A stretch of 64,000 bases of DNA from Azospirillum ramasamyi (GTDB lineage Bacteria > Pseudomonadota > Alphaproteobacteria > Azospirillales > Azospirillaceae), in NCBI RefSeq assembly GCF_003233655.1, contig NZ_CP029830.1, forward strand, positions 1 through 64,000. The letters are read 5' to 3'. Positions within the stretch are counted from its first letter, which is position 1. Each line of letters opens with the position of its first letter. Shown in pieces: positions 16,305-25,617 of the stretch. The notes below the pieces were generated by a model. It ran no database searches. It was not told the DNA's origin and saw nothing but the letters and a program-made list of their open reading frames with translations. Both the position numbers and the translations under genes were made by a program.

Positions 16305-16520
16305 GTCTTTCTCCCTGTGGTCGTACTGGGTAACAGCTATGGTCGCATCCGGTCCCCTGCAATGCCCCATGCCGGAGAGAAAAGTTCGCGGTGCGGAAAT
16401 TTTCTGTATTCCAATTTTGTTCTGCTCAACCTCGCTCCGCCCAACTTTACTCCGCCCCCCGAACGGAACGCCGCTCGTGCTGTTGACTGCTCATCGACGG
16501 AATTCGAGTGGGAGAGCGAA

Positions 16521-17402
16521 ATGGCCGATCTGCAACGAATCCTCGGCACCATGCTGGCGACCGGGATGGGTGGGCGCAGCCATGGCGGGATGAACGCCAT
16601 GGGGTCCGTGCTCGGCAACAGCGGCTTCGGAGCCGGTGCGCCGGGAGGCACTGCCGCTGCCGCATCCGGGAAACGCGGCATGGGGGTCGGGTCGGTCGCC
16701 GGGTTGGGGGCGCTGGGCTACCTCGCCTTCAAGGCCTTCCAGGAGCGCCAGCGGAACCAGGGTGCCGCCGGCCAAGGCGCTGCAGGGCAAGGCACTGTAG
16801 CCCAAGGCACGCACCCCGCCGGGCAGCCGGCGGGCAGCCCATGGGGCGATGTCGGCGGCATTCTTGGAGGCTTGTTCGGCGGCGGTGCCGCAGGCTCCGC
16901 CGGCCGGCTCGGAAGCGGCCAAGGGAGTGGGCAAGTGAGCGGCCAGGGGAGCGGCCAAGGGAGCGGGTCGCTGTCCGACCGCCTGTCACAGGTATTCGAG
17001 ACCCGCAGCACGCCGCAGGCCGAAGAGCCTGACGACGGCGCCTATCCCTCCATCGCCATGGAGGACCAGCAGGCTCTTCTGCTGATCCGCGCGATGATCG
17101 CCGCGGCCAATGCCGACGGGGTGATCACGCCGGACGAACGCAGGCACATCATGGACACCCTGGACGAAGCGGGCGCCGGGGCGGAGGAGCGCCGCATCGT
17201 CGAACAGGAACTCGACCGGCCGCAGCCGATGGAAGCGCTGCTCCAGTCGGTGAAGGATCAGCAGACGGCGGAGCAGGTCTATCTGGCCTCGCGGATGGCG
17301 GTGAACGAGCAGTCGGAGGCGGAACGCTCCTATCTGCAATATCTCGCGTCCCGCCTGAAGCTCGACCCGCAACGCGTCCAGCAGATGAACCAGGCTGCCT
17401 GA
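16521..17402 (+). CDS. DUF533 / YebE-type membrane protein with TerB-like domain
   Basis: A 293-residue protein of the YebE family. Residues 1-75 are glycine-rich with one hydrophobic helix (VAGLGALGYLAFKAFQERQRNQ). Residues 75-160 are low complexity, with GQGAAGQG repeats and a run of GSGQ units coded by a 12-base direct repeat (about 16912-16970). Residues 170-290 form an all-helical TerB-like domain with the acidic loop ANADGVITPDERRHI. The family is stress-related but its biochemical role is unknown. The ATG at 16521 follows GGGAGAGCGA. A much longer frame reaching back to 16071 crosses the divergent promoter and is not credible. Confidence 0.85.
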   Translation: MADLQRILGTMLATGMGGRSHGGMNAMGSVLGNSGFGAGAPGGTAAAASGKRGMGVGSVAGLGALGYLAFKAFQERQRNQGAAGQGAAGQGTVAQGTHPAGQPAGSPWGDVGGILGGLFGGGAAGSAGRLGSGQGSGQVSGQGSGQGSGSLSDRLSQVFETRSTPQAEEPDDGAYPSIAMEDQQALLLIRAMIAAANADGVITPDERRHIMDTLDEAGAGAEERRIVEQELDRPQPMEALLQSVKDQQTAEQVYLASRMAVNEQSEAERSYLQYLASRLKLDPQRVQQMNQAA

Positions 17403-17416
17403 AGGGAAGCGGCCTG

Positions 17417-17451
17417 AAGGGACGCTGTCCGAGCGACGGACGCCGTCCCTT
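17417..17451. terminator. Bidirectional hairpin terminator
   Basis: AAGGGACG-C-TGTCCG (17417-17431) pairs with CGGACG-C-CGTCCCTT (17437-17451) with one mismatch and one wobble, around a 5-base loop. A short T-run follows on the plus strand and the A-run on the left gives one on the minus strand. It separates the convergent DUF533 and DUF1810 genes. Confidence 0.65.
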
Positions 17452-17454
17452 TCC

Positions 17455-17922
17455 TCATGGAATTGGGGGAGGGGACGGCGCTCCCGCCGGTGTTCCCGCC
17501 AGCGCCAGGGTCGCATCGTCCATCAGGCCGTCGCACCAGCGGACCAGCGCCTCATGGTACGGCGAGTCCGGCTGTCCGGCGGCCAGCGCGAAGAGCGTCA
17601 TGGAGGAGCGGAACTTCATATCGTCGGGTGAACCGAATATCTCGTGCAGCGTCCGCCCCCGCACACCCAGTACCGTGCGCGTCGCCTGTTCCAGCCGGGG
17701 CCCGAGCGTGGGATGGGCAAGATAGGCCCGCGCCTCGTCGAGGGAGGCGATGCCGTAGAAAGTGGCGGTGGGGGAGCGGCCGAGCCCGCGCAGCTGCGGG
17801 AAGACGAACCACATCCAATGGCTGCGCTTATGCCCGTTCCGCAACTCATCGAGTGCGGTGGTGAAGATCGGCTCCTGCGCGTTCAGAAAGCGCTGGAGGT
17901 CGAATGGATCGTCGGTCCGCAT
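17455..17922 (-). CDS. DUF1810 family protein
   Basis: A 155-residue cytoplasmic protein of the DUF1810 family (sometimes labelled calpastatin-like). It starts with FDLQRFLNAQEPIFTTALDELRNG and has the hallmark HWMWFVFPQLRGLGRSPTATFYGI near residue 34, followed by LGPRLEQATRTVL and GSPDDMKFRSSMTLFA. The family has no assigned reaction. It is typically a lone gene, as here, and converges on the DUF533 gene. The last 15 residues are a proline-rich tail. Confidence 0.9.
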   Translation of the reverse strand: MRTDDPFDLQRFLNAQEPIFTTALDELRNGHKRSHWMWFVFPQLRGLGRSPTATFYGIASLDEARAYLAHPTLGPRLEQATRTVLGVRGRTLHEIFGSPDDMKFRSSMTLFALAAGQPDSPYHEALVRWCDGLMDDATLALAGTPAGAPSPPPIP

Positions 17923-17977
17923 GTCGCGCCGCTCCTTCTTTCAATGGGCAGGCTTCCAAGGGGCAGGGCGCCGCCGG

Positions 17978-19048
17978 TCATGCCCGCTCCGCCGCCGGCA
18001 TGATGTGGCCGGTCAGCAGGTCGCCCAACTCACCGACATAGCCGTCCGACCGGGCCGGCCGGGCGGGGTCGGAGGTGACGACGACGGTCAGGCCCAGCGA
18101 CGGAACCAGATACAGCATCTGGCCGCCATAGCCGCGCGCATAGGCGATGCGATGGTTGTTCGACTCCGCCAGGAACCAGCCATAGCCATAGGCGTCGCCG
18201 GAATAGGGCGAGCGGGTCCGCGGCACCCAGGATGCCTGCGCCCAGGCCGCGCTGACCACCGGGCGCCCGTCCCAGACGCCGCCGCGGCTCCACATCTCGC
18301 CGAAGCGGAACAGGTCCAGCGGCGACAGCACCATGTTGTTGCCGCCCAGGTAGAAACCCTGCGGATCGCGCGTCCAGCCCGCCAGTTCGATGCCCAGCGG
18401 CCGGCCCAGCCACTCCCGCGCCAGGGACAGCAGGCTGCGCCCGGAGACGTGGGCCAGCACCGCGCCCAGTATATGATAGCTGCCGGTCGAATAGATCATC
18501 CGCTCGCCCGGCTCGGCGACGAAGGGCCGGCCGAGGGCATCGGCGACCCAGTTGCGGCTTTCGATCCAGCGGCCGTATCCCGGCCCCGAGGTCGGCTCGA
18601 GCCCCGCCTGCATGGTGAGAAGCTGCGCGATGGTGATCCCGCCCACCCGCGGATCCGCACCCTTGGGGATCAACCCCGGCGCCACCTCGCGCAGCGTCGC
18701 ATCGGTGCCGTCCAGCAAGCCGCGGTCGAGCGCGATGCCGGTCAGCGAGGCGACGATCGTCTTGGATACGGATTTGACGTTCACCGCGCGCTTGACCGGC
18801 GGTCCCCGGAAGGCCTCCGCGGCCACCACGGTGCTGTGCCGGCCGATCACCAGCGCGTGGAGCTGATCCAGGCTCGCGGCGCGGTCGAGCGCGCGGGTCA
18901 GCAGCGTCGAATCCAGCGACTTGGCCACAGCCGGGGGCTCGGCAACCGTAGCGGAGAGGGAACGCGGCAGCAGGGAGCCGACGGCGGAAGCAGCGGCGGC
19001 GGCAAGAATGGTCCGTCGGTCGGGCGTGGATCGGGGGTTCGGCTCCAT
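17978..19048 (-). CDS. Beta-lactamase-fold serine hydrolase, Tat-type signal
   Basis: A 356-residue protein of the class C beta-lactamase / DD-peptidase / esterase superfamily. The N-terminus has a twin-arginine-like PDRRTILAAAAASAVGSL signal. The catalytic SxxK is SVSK in VKSVSKTIVAS near residue 98. The second motif is YSTGSYH (Tyr of the YxN triad, with Thr in place of Asn), and the third is in YARGYGGQM where the classical KTG is replaced. It is thus more likely a periplasmic esterase or peptidase than a true beta-lactamase. The ATG at 19048 puts the signal at the start; a longer frame reaches 19108. Confidence 0.85.
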   Translation of the reverse strand: MEPNPRSTPDRRTILAAAAASAVGSLLPRSLSATVAEPPAVAKSLDSTLLTRALDRAASLDQLHALVIGRHSTVVAAEAFRGPPVKRAVNVKSVSKTIVASLTGIALDRGLLDGTDATLREVAPGLIPKGADPRVGGITIAQLLTMQAGLEPTSGPGYGRWIESRNWVADALGRPFVAEPGERMIYSTGSYHILGAVLAHVSGRSLLSLAREWLGRPLGIELAGWTRDPQGFYLGGNNMVLSPLDLFRFGEMWSRGGVWDGRPVVSAAWAQASWVPRTRSPYSGDAYGYGWFLAESNNHRIAYARGYGGQMLYLVPSLGLTVVVTSDPARPARSDGYVGELGDLLTGHIMPAAERA

Positions 19049-19247
19049 GCCCAGCCATATGGTCGTGACCCGTTGCAATCCAAGCCTGCGGGGATCGGCT
19101 CCGGACAAGGCAGAGGTTCCGACCGCGCTTCGGTTCCGGTGACGCTTCGATGGAAGCGTGCAGGGCGGGTAAGGATATTATCGCTGCCTGTTTGAGAAGG
19201 TCATGCATCCGATGGCGCGCCGCCAAAACCTTCGTCCGGCCATGGCC

Positions 19248-20282
19248 TCACACGACGCAGAGGCAGGCACCCTCCTGCTCCATGACGACGGAATCGACGG
19301 CGACCGGCAGCTTCTGCGCCTTTTCCGGCATCTTGGGCCGGTGCGCCTCGCCGCGGCAGGCGTCGATCGGCAGATCCTCTCCCTGCATCAGCGGGCAGCG
19401 CTCGAAAAGCTCGGCCACCCAGTCGACGAACACCCGCACCTTGGGCGACAGGTGGCGGTTCTGCGGGTAGAGGGCGGAGATCGGCATCAGGGCCGGGCGC
19501 CAGTCCGGCAGGATTTCCACCAGGGTGCCGCTGTGCAGGTGGGGCAGGGCCATGAAGCGGGGGGGCTGGACGATGCCAAGCCCCTCCACTCCGCAGGTGA
19601 CGTAGGCGTCGGCGTCGTTGACCGAGACGGTGCCGGCCATCTTCACCTCGCGCTCCACCCCGTCCTGCTCGAAGCTGGGTTCGTGGACCTTGCCGGTGCG
19701 GGTGAAATACTTGACGGCGACATGGCTCTGCAACTCGTCCAGCGTCTTCGGCGTGCCGTGGGCGGCGAGATATGCCGGGCTGGCGCAGGTCACCGGCCGG
19801 AAGGCGCCGACCCGCCGGGCGATCAGGCTGGAGTCCTGAAGCTCGCCCACGCGCAGCACGCAGTCCACCCCCTCCTGGATCAGGTCGATGGGCCGGTCGC
19901 TGAGGCCCAGCATCAGTTCGATGTCGGGATAGGCCCTGTGGAACTCGTGGATCGCCGGGATGATGAGGAGCCGGCCGATGGAACCCGGCATGTCCACGCG
20001 CAGCCGGCCGCGCGGCGTCTTGCGCGCGCTGGTGAAGGAGGATTCGACCTCCTCCAGCTCCTGCAGGATGCGGGTGGCGCCTTCCAGATAGGCGGCGCCG
20101 TCCAGCGTCAGGTTCAGCTTGCGCGTCGTCCGCTGCAGAAGCCGGATGCCCAGCGACGCTTCCAGGTTCTGGATGGTGGTGGTGACGGAGGCGCGCGGCA
20201 GCCCCAAAGTATCGGCCGCCTTGGTGAAGCTGTTGGCTTCCACAACCCGAACGAAGACGCGCATCGCGTGTAGCTTGTCCAT
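19248..20282 (-). CDS. LysR-family transcriptional regulator
   Basis: A 344-residue regulator. Residues 1-60 form the winged helix-turn-helix (MRVFVRVVEANSFTKAADTLGLPRASV cut at the turn, then LEASLGIRLLQRTTRKLNLT). Residues 90-300 form the periplasmic-binding-like effector domain (GRLRVDMPGSIG, LMLGLSDRPIDLIQEGVDCVLRVG). It is about 40 residues longer than usual, with a C-terminal tail ending in CLCVV. The closest look is to the CrgA/AaeR-like branch. No divergent target gene lies immediately upstream; about 165 bases separate it from the TIGR02588 gene, which is also leftward. Confidence 0.9.
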   Translation of the reverse strand: MDKLHAMRVFVRVVEANSFTKAADTLGLPRASVTTTIQNLEASLGIRLLQRTTRKLNLTLDGAAYLEGATRILQELEEVESSFTSARKTPRGRLRVDMPGSIGRLLIIPAIHEFHRAYPDIELMLGLSDRPIDLIQEGVDCVLRVGELQDSSLIARRVGAFRPVTCASPAYLAAHGTPKTLDELQSHVAVKYFTRTGKVHEPSFEQDGVEREVKMAGTVSVNDADAYVTCGVEGLGIVQPPRFMALPHLHSGTLVEILPDWRPALMPISALYPQNRHLSPKVRVFVDWVAELFERCPLMQGEDLPIDACRGEAHRPKMPEKAQKLPVAVDSVVMEQEGACLCVV

Positions 20283-20447
20283 GGCCGTCCTGTCCCGCCC
20301 TGCATCGGCACCACGCCCGGCAGGAGCGGTGCGGCTGGTTGAATAGGCGCTATTTAACCACGGTTCGCGCCGCTGTCGATCATTCGGACGGACATGGCTG
20401 GGTCGATCGAGCGGATCGGGCCGGATCGGAAGGGGCCGGGGAGCCCG

Positions 20448-20939
20448 CTACGGCTCGCTATAGCCGGTGGGGAAGATGCGCAGCTCGAAGCGGGCGGGAT
20501 CCCGCTGGAAGATCAGGCCGCCGAAGCGTTCCGAATAGGGCGGGAGATAGTCGAATTCGACCTCCGACGTTTCGACCACTCGGTCGCCGGAGCGCAGTTC
20601 CCCGCGCACGCGCAAGGTGGCGGCCGTGGCGGCGGTGCGGTTGCGGATCTGGAAGCGGACGGTATGGCCATGGCTGCCCGCCTGGGTTTCCGTGACGGTG
20701 AAGTCGATCCGGCCGGGCACTTCGGCGTGTTCCCGAAGGCCGTATTGCACCATGTAGACGATCATCGCGGCGATCAGCAGGGCGCCGATGCCCGCCGCCA
20801 CCCATTCCAGAGGGGAGGTCGGCGCCGTACGCTCCGTCGCGCTCCTGTCCGGTCTTCGATCCGCCGGTTCCGGCGGAGGGTCGGTCCGCTCCGTCGCGGC
20901 GGCGTTCCGCCGGGGGGCCGGGGCGCCTTTCGGGGTCAT
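20448..20939 (-). CDS. TIGR02588-type conserved protein with one membrane helix
   Basis: A 163-residue protein. Residues 1-45 are a charged, proline-rich cytoplasmic tail. Residues about 48-70 form a membrane helix (WVAAGIGALLIAAMIVYMV). The remainder is an outward beta-rich domain (FTVTETQAGSHGHTVRFQIRN, VVETSEVEFDYLPPYSERFGG). It is the recognised partner of the TIGR02587 membrane protein and lies 20 bases behind it. The role of the pair is unknown. The ATG at 20939 is chosen because it follows the neighbour's stop and an AAGG stretch. Confidence 0.8.
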   Translation of the reverse strand: MTPKGAPAPRRNAAATERTDPPPEPADRRPDRSATERTAPTSPLEWVAAGIGALLIAAMIVYMVQYGLREHAEVPGRIDFTVTETQAGSHGHTVRFQIRNRTAATAATLRVRGELRSGDRVVETSEVEFDYLPPYSERFGGLIFQRDPARFELRIFPTGYSEP

Positions 20940-20959
20940 GGAGGTGCCCTTCCTTCCGG

Positions 20960-21826
20960 TCACAGGATCAGGCGGGCGGCCGCCGCGCCGATGGCGCTGG
21001 GGAAGCCCAGGACGACGGTGGCGCTGATGATCTCGGCCAGCCCGGTGCCGTCGGTCCGGCCGAAGGTCCACAGCAGATAGAGGCAGATCGCCAGCACGAT
21101 GACGTAGCCGACGACGGTGAAGCGCAGGAACAGGCTCCAGAATCCGACGCCGACGGACGGCTTCGATCCGCCGGGCAGCTCCACCGCATAGACGAATGCG
21201 TGCATCAGCACGAGCGACAGCAGCAGCAGCGCGATCTCCCGCCACGGGTCCATCATGTAGGACAGCAGGATCATCTCCTCCGTCGGGGCGATGTTGAGGC
21301 CGAGGAAGAGGGCGCCGACCCCCATCAGGAACAGCTCCTGCCCGTATGTCATGGACTCCTGGCGCTGCGTGCTCTCGGGCGTCTTCTCACCGAGCTGGTC
21401 GCGGGCCAGCATGGCGCCGATGGCGGCGGGGAAGCTCTGCAGGGCGATCTTGCCGATCACCTCGCGCGCGGGCATGTCGAAGGTCAGGACATTGAAGATG
21501 CCGAGGATGACCGCCGACATGACCACCGCCACCGCGATGGCGACGAAGGCGTCGGCGATGTCGTCGCGCAGGCTGTCGTTGACCTTGAAGCCGCTGACCA
21601 CCGACAGCCCGATCAGCAGCGGGATGAGCAGGATCAGCAGAAGCGCCAGCCGCCAGGGCGTCATGGTGAAGCCGATCCACCACATCTCCATCGTCATCAG
21701 CATCGGCAGCGAGAAGATCAGCGCCCCGGCGAAGGCGCGGGCCAAACCCACCAGGAAGGAGCGGTTGTCCTCGTAGGCGGGCCTGTCCGGTGAATCGGTT
21801 TCGGGCCGGCCGGTATCGGCGGTCAT
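20960..21826 (-). CDS. TIGR02587-type integral membrane protein
   Basis: A 288-residue protein with seven or eight predicted membrane helices. After a short polar start come NRSFLVGLARAFAGALIFSLP, a conserved TMEMWWIGFT near residue 48, DDIADAFVAIAVAVVMSAV, the cytoplasmic LARDQLGEK loop and GALFLGLNIAPTEEMILLSYMM near residue 175. These motifs mark the TIGR02587 family, whose members occur in pairs with TIGR02588 proteins. No function is known. It is divergent from the cytochrome oxidase genes, with about 207 bases between. Confidence 0.82.
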   Translation of the reverse strand: MTADTGRPETDSPDRPAYEDNRSFLVGLARAFAGALIFSLPMLMTMEMWWIGFTMTPWRLALLLILLIPLLIGLSVVSGFKVNDSLRDDIADAFVAIAVAVVMSAVILGIFNVLTFDMPAREVIGKIALQSFPAAIGAMLARDQLGEKTPESTQRQESMTYGQELFLMGVGALFLGLNIAPTEEMILLSYMMDPWREIALLLLSLVLMHAFVYAVELPGGSKPSVGVGFWSLFLRFTVVGYVIVLAICLYLLWTFGRTDGTGLAEIISATVVLGFPSAIGAAAARLIL

Positions 21827-22033
21827 GCGTCGTCTCCCCCTCGGCCGCGCGGTTGACGCTGCCGGCATTCGAGGATCAACGCTCAAGGCCACGCACAGGT
21901 TTCCGCATTTTCCAAAGGAAGTTGGCGGCATCGATGAAACCGCCGAGCCTCTGCTGTGTTGACCCTGGTGGAACGTTGGAGGTGGGGAAATGGGGTGAGG
22001 GGCTATGAGCTTCCCCCGACGGGAGGAGGGGGC

Positions 22034-23038
22034 ATGGACTGGCCGGGCCGGCGTATGGCGGGAAAACGACTGCGGCCGGCCCTGCCGGCGGCGGTTCTGG
22101 TGCTTGCCGGGTGCGAGGGGAGGCAGTCGGCGCTGGACGCGGCCGGCGTCAGCGCGCAGGAGATCCTGGCCACCAGCTGGATCCTGTTCATCGGCGGGGC
22201 GGCGATCTTCCTGGTGGTGATGGCGCTGGCGCTCTATGCCGCCTTCGTCCGGCCGGAGCGCTTTCCCGGCCGCAGCGCCTGGGTGATCGGCGGCGGCATC
22301 CTGTTCCCGGTCATCACGCTGACCGCGCTTCAGATTCATGAATTCGCCCTGGCCCGCCGGCTGGCGACGCTGGCCCCGGAACCCGCCTTCGTGGTGGAGG
22401 TCACCGGGCTGATGTGGTGGTGGGACGTCCGCTACCTCGTGCCGGGGCAGGAGCCGCTGCGCGCCGCCAACGAGATCGTGCTGCCGGCCGGCCGGCCGGT
22501 GGAACTGCGGGTCGCCAGCGCGGACGTGATCCACAGCTTCTGGGTGCCCAGCATCGCCGGCAAGATGGACATGATCCCCGGCCATGTGAACCGCCTGCCG
22601 GTGGTGGCGCAGCGGCCGGGGCTCTACCGCGGCCAATGCGCCGAATATTGCGGGGCGCAGCACGCCCTGATGGCCTTCGACGTCCGGGTTCTGCCGGCCG
22701 ACGAGTTCGACGCCTGGATGGCGGCGCAGCGCCGTCCGGTGCCGGAACCCGCAACGCCGGAGCTGGCGCGTGGCCGTGACGCCTTCTTCGCCCTCGGCTG
22801 CCAGTCCTGCCACGCGGTGCGCGGCACCGAGGCGGAGGCGATGACCGGGCCTGACCTCAGCCGCATCGGCGCGCGCGCCTCGCTCGCCGCCGGGACGCTG
22901 CCGACGCGGGTGGAAACCATCGCCGCCTGGATCGGCGGCTCCCAGCACATCAAGCCAGAGAACCGCATGCCGTCCTTCGACGTGACCGACGGCGAGACCC
23001 TGAACGCCATGGCCGCCTGGCTGGAGAGCCTGAAATGA
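22034..23038 (+). CDS. ctaC: Cytochrome c oxidase subunit II with C-terminal cytochrome c domain (caa3 type)
   Basis: A 334-residue lipoprotein-type subunit II. The lipobox LAGC puts the modified Cys at residue 27. Two membrane helices follow (ILFIGGAAIFLVVMALALY and AWVIGGGILFPVITLTAL). The CuA domain has WWWDVRY, the His in VIHSFWVP, and the ligand loop CAEYCGAQHALM. From about residue 245 there is a cytochrome c domain with CQSCH and a Met ligand in ENRMPSFD. The ATG at 22034 has GGAGGAGGG upstream. Its stop overlaps the start of the subunit I-III gene, so the two are coupled. The attached haem domain makes this a caa3-type oxidase that takes electrons directly. Confidence 0.93.
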   Translation: MDWPGRRMAGKRLRPALPAAVLVLAGCEGRQSALDAAGVSAQEILATSWILFIGGAAIFLVVMALALYAAFVRPERFPGRSAWVIGGGILFPVITLTALQIHEFALARRLATLAPEPAFVVEVTGLMWWWDVRYLVPGQEPLRAANEIVLPAGRPVELRVASADVIHSFWVPSIAGKMDMIPGHVNRLPVVAQRPGLYRGQCAEYCGAQHALMAFDVRVLPADEFDAWMAAQRRPVPEPATPELARGRDAFFALGCQSCHAVRGTEAEAMTGPDLSRIGARASLAAGTLPTRVETIAAWIGGSQHIKPENRMPSFDVTDGETLNAMAAWLESLK

Positions 23039-25590
23039 CCCTGCGCACCGATGAGCCCCGCAACGAGTTCACCGGCGGCCGGCCGACGCCCAACCCGCTT
23101 CCCCGGCCGCCGGGGGAGGAGGAAGGGCTGATCCGCGTCTGGCGGCTGCCGCCGGGAATCTCGCGCCTGACGGCGGTCAACAACAACAAGGTCGGCGTCT
23201 GGTACATCGGCACGGCTCTGCTGTTCTTCCTGATCGCCGGGGTGCTGGCGCTGGTGATGCGGCTGCAGCTGGCGATGCCGGGGAACGACCTGCTCGACCA
23301 CGGCACCTACAACCAGTTCTTCACGGTCCACGGCACCGGGATGATGTTCCTGTTCGCCGTGCCGATCGTCGAGGCCATCGCCGTCTTCCTGCTGCCCTCG
23401 ATGCTGGCGGCGCGCGACCTGCCGTTCCCCCGGCTGTCGGCCTTCGCCTTCTGGGCCTATTTCTTCGGCGGCATCTTCTTCTTCTGCTCGCTGATCTTCG
23501 GCGTCGCACCCGACGGCGGCTGGTTCATGTACCCGCCGCTGACCAGCAAGGAGTATTCGCCCGGCATCAACACCGACTTCTGGCTGCTCGGCATCGGCTT
23601 CATCGAGATCTCGGCCATCGCCGGCGCCATCGAGATCGTCATCGGCATCCTGCGCACCCGCCCGCCCGGCATGACGCTGGACAAGCTGCCGATCTATGCC
23701 TGGTCGATGTTGGTGATGGCGGGGATGATCATCTTCGCCTTTCCCGCCGTCATCGTCGCCACCATCCTTCTGGAGTTGGAGCGCGCCTTCGACTGGCCTT
23801 TCTTCATCGCGGAGAAGGGCGGCGACCCGCTGCTGTGGCAGCATCTGTTCTGGTTCTTCGGACATCCGGAGGTCTACATCATCTTCCTGCCGGCGGCCGG
23901 GCTGGTGTCGATGATGGTGCCGACGCTGGCCCGCCGGCCGCTGGTCGGGCATGACTGGGTGGTGCTGGCGCTGGTCGGCACCGGGTTCTTCAGCTTCGGG
24001 CTGTGGGTCCACCACATGTTCACCACCGGCATCCCGTCGCTGTCCCTCAGCTTCTTTTCCGCCGCCAGCATGGCGGTGGCGGTGCCCAGCGGCATCCAGG
24101 TCTTCGCCTGGATCGCCACGCTGGGGGCGGGGCGGGTGCAATGGACGGTCGCGACCCATTTCCTGTTCGGCTTCCTGTTCATCTTCGTGCTGGGCGGGCT
24201 GACCGGCGTGATGGTGGCGGTGGTGCCCTTCGACTGGCAGGCCCATGACAGCTATTTCATCGTCGCGCATCTGCATTACGTGCTGATCGGCGGCATGGTG
24301 TTCCCGGTCTTCGCCGGGCTTTACCACTGGTGGCCGACGCTGAACGGGCGGATGCTGTCGGAGCGGCTGGGGCGCTGGGCCTTCTGGCTGATGTTCATCG
24401 GCTTCAATGTCGCCTTCTTCCCCATGCACATCGCCGGCCTGATGGGGATGCCGCGGCGGGTCTACACCTACCCCGGCGACCTCGGTTGGAACCTGCTGAA
24501 CATGATCTCGACGGTCGGCTCCTTCGTGCTGGCGCTGGGCGTGCTGGTGGTGCTGATCGACATCGCGCGCAGCGCCTTCGGGGGCGGCCGGAAGGCGCCC
24601 GACAACCCGTGGAACGCCGGGACGCTGGAATGGCTGCCGAACGAGAGCTACGCCACCCGCAGTATCCCGCACGTCACCGGCCTCTATCCCCTGTGGGACA
24701 ATCCGAACCTTCCGCGCGAGGTGCACGAGGGCGCCCATTTCCTGCCCGGCACCCCGACCGGCCGGCGCGAGACCATCGTCACCAGCCCGATCGAGGCCAA
24801 GCCGCAATATCTGATGCCGCTGCCGGGTCCGCATTGGGGACCGTTCCTGGCCGGGCTGTTCACCGCGCTGCATTTCATCTGCCTGACCGTGCAGTGGTAT
24901 TATCAGTCGCTGGTCCCGGCGGTGCTGGCCATCGCCATGGTGATCTGGTGGGTCTGGAGCCTCGACAGGGGCGCCGACCACCCGCCGCAGGATGTCGGCG
25001 GCGGCTGGCGCGTGCCGGTCTATGTGCAGGGGCCGAAGAACCATTCCTGGTGGGGCGTTATCGTCCTGCTGCTGGTGGACGGCACCGCTTTCGCCTGCCT
25101 GATCTTCACCTACCTGTTCCTGTGGACGGTCAGCCCCGACGTCTGGCCGGTGGGCGGGGACGGGCTGCCGGGACTGCCCTGGCTGGCCGGCGGGCTGGCG
25201 CTCTGGGGGTTGTCGGCGCTGGCCATCGGCTGGGCGCGCAGGGCCGTCGACCGCAACCGGCATGGCCGCGTCCGCATCGGGCTGATCGTGGCCTGGGCGG
25301 CGATGGTCGGCGGCATCCTGCTGGACGCCAATGCCCAGATCGGCACCGGCCTTGTCGGCTCCGACAGCGCCTATGGCGCCATCACCTACATGCTGCTGGC
25401 ATGGCAGGCGTTCCATGTGGCGGTGATGACGCTGATGCTGGGCTATACGCTGGCCCGTTCGGCCGCCGGGCTTCTGCATGCCGAGCGGCGGGTGACCTTC
25501 GACAACACCATGCTGATGGGCTGGTACAGCGCGGCGCAGGGGGGGGCGGCTCTGCTGCTCCTGCACCTGTTCCCCCGTCTTGCGATCTGA
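23035..25590 (+). CDS. Fused cytochrome c oxidase subunits I and III
   Basis: A single 851-residue chain. Residues 40-530 are subunit I with the twelve-helix core: the low-spin haem His in FFTVHGTGMMFLFA, the Tyr-His crosslink motif GHPEVY, the copper-B histidines in WVHHMFTTG, and the two haem ligands in VAHLHYVLIGG. A linker (about 530-600) leads to subunit III (about 610-851) with PHWGPFLAGLFTALHF, NHSWWGVIVLLLVDGTAFACL and LLAWQAFHVAVM. Fusion of I and III is known in caa3-type oxidases. The protein sits in the inner membrane and reduces oxygen while pumping protons. Confidence 0.93.
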   Translation: MTLRTDEPRNEFTGGRPTPNPLPRPPGEEEGLIRVWRLPPGISRLTAVNNNKVGVWYIGTALLFFLIAGVLALVMRLQLAMPGNDLLDHGTYNQFFTVHGTGMMFLFAVPIVEAIAVFLLPSMLAARDLPFPRLSAFAFWAYFFGGIFFFCSLIFGVAPDGGWFMYPPLTSKEYSPGINTDFWLLGIGFIEISAIAGAIEIVIGILRTRPPGMTLDKLPIYAWSMLVMAGMIIFAFPAVIVATILLELERAFDWPFFIAEKGGDPLLWQHLFWFFGHPEVYIIFLPAAGLVSMMVPTLARRPLVGHDWVVLALVGTGFFSFGLWVHHMFTTGIPSLSLSFFSAASMAVAVPSGIQVFAWIATLGAGRVQWTVATHFLFGFLFIFVLGGLTGVMVAVVPFDWQAHDSYFIVAHLHYVLIGGMVFPVFAGLYHWWPTLNGRMLSERLGRWAFWLMFIGFNVAFFPMHIAGLMGMPRRVYTYPGDLGWNLLNMISTVGSFVLALGVLVVLIDIARSAFGGGRKAPDNPWNAGTLEWLPNESYATRSIPHVTGLYPLWDNPNLPREVHEGAHFLPGTPTGRRETIVTSPIEAKPQYLMPLPGPHWGPFLAGLFTALHFICLTVQWYYQSLVPAVLAIAMVIWWVWSLDRGADHPPQDVGGGWRVPVYVQGPKNHSWWGVIVLLLVDGTAFACLIFTYLFLWTVSPDVWPVGGDGLPGLPWLAGGLALWGLSALAIGWARRAVDRNRHGRVRIGLIVAWAAMVGGILLDANAQIGTGLVGSDSAYGAITYMLLAWQAFHVAVMTLMLGYTLARSAAGLLHAERRVTFDNTMLMGWYSAAQGGAALLLLHLFPRLAI

Positions 25591-25617
25591 CCCGTCCTGA
25601 AACTCTGGAGGTGCGTC

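Noticed and set aside
16071-16520. N-terminal extension of the DUF533 protein by 150 residues
   Set aside because: It would overlap the start and promoter of the divergent small gene, is unlike the family, and a good start with a ribosome site exists at 16521.
17978-19048. Reading the serine hydrolase as an antibiotic-resistance beta-lactamase
   Set aside because: The YxN and KTG motifs are changed; the sequence fits an esterase or peptidase of the same fold better.
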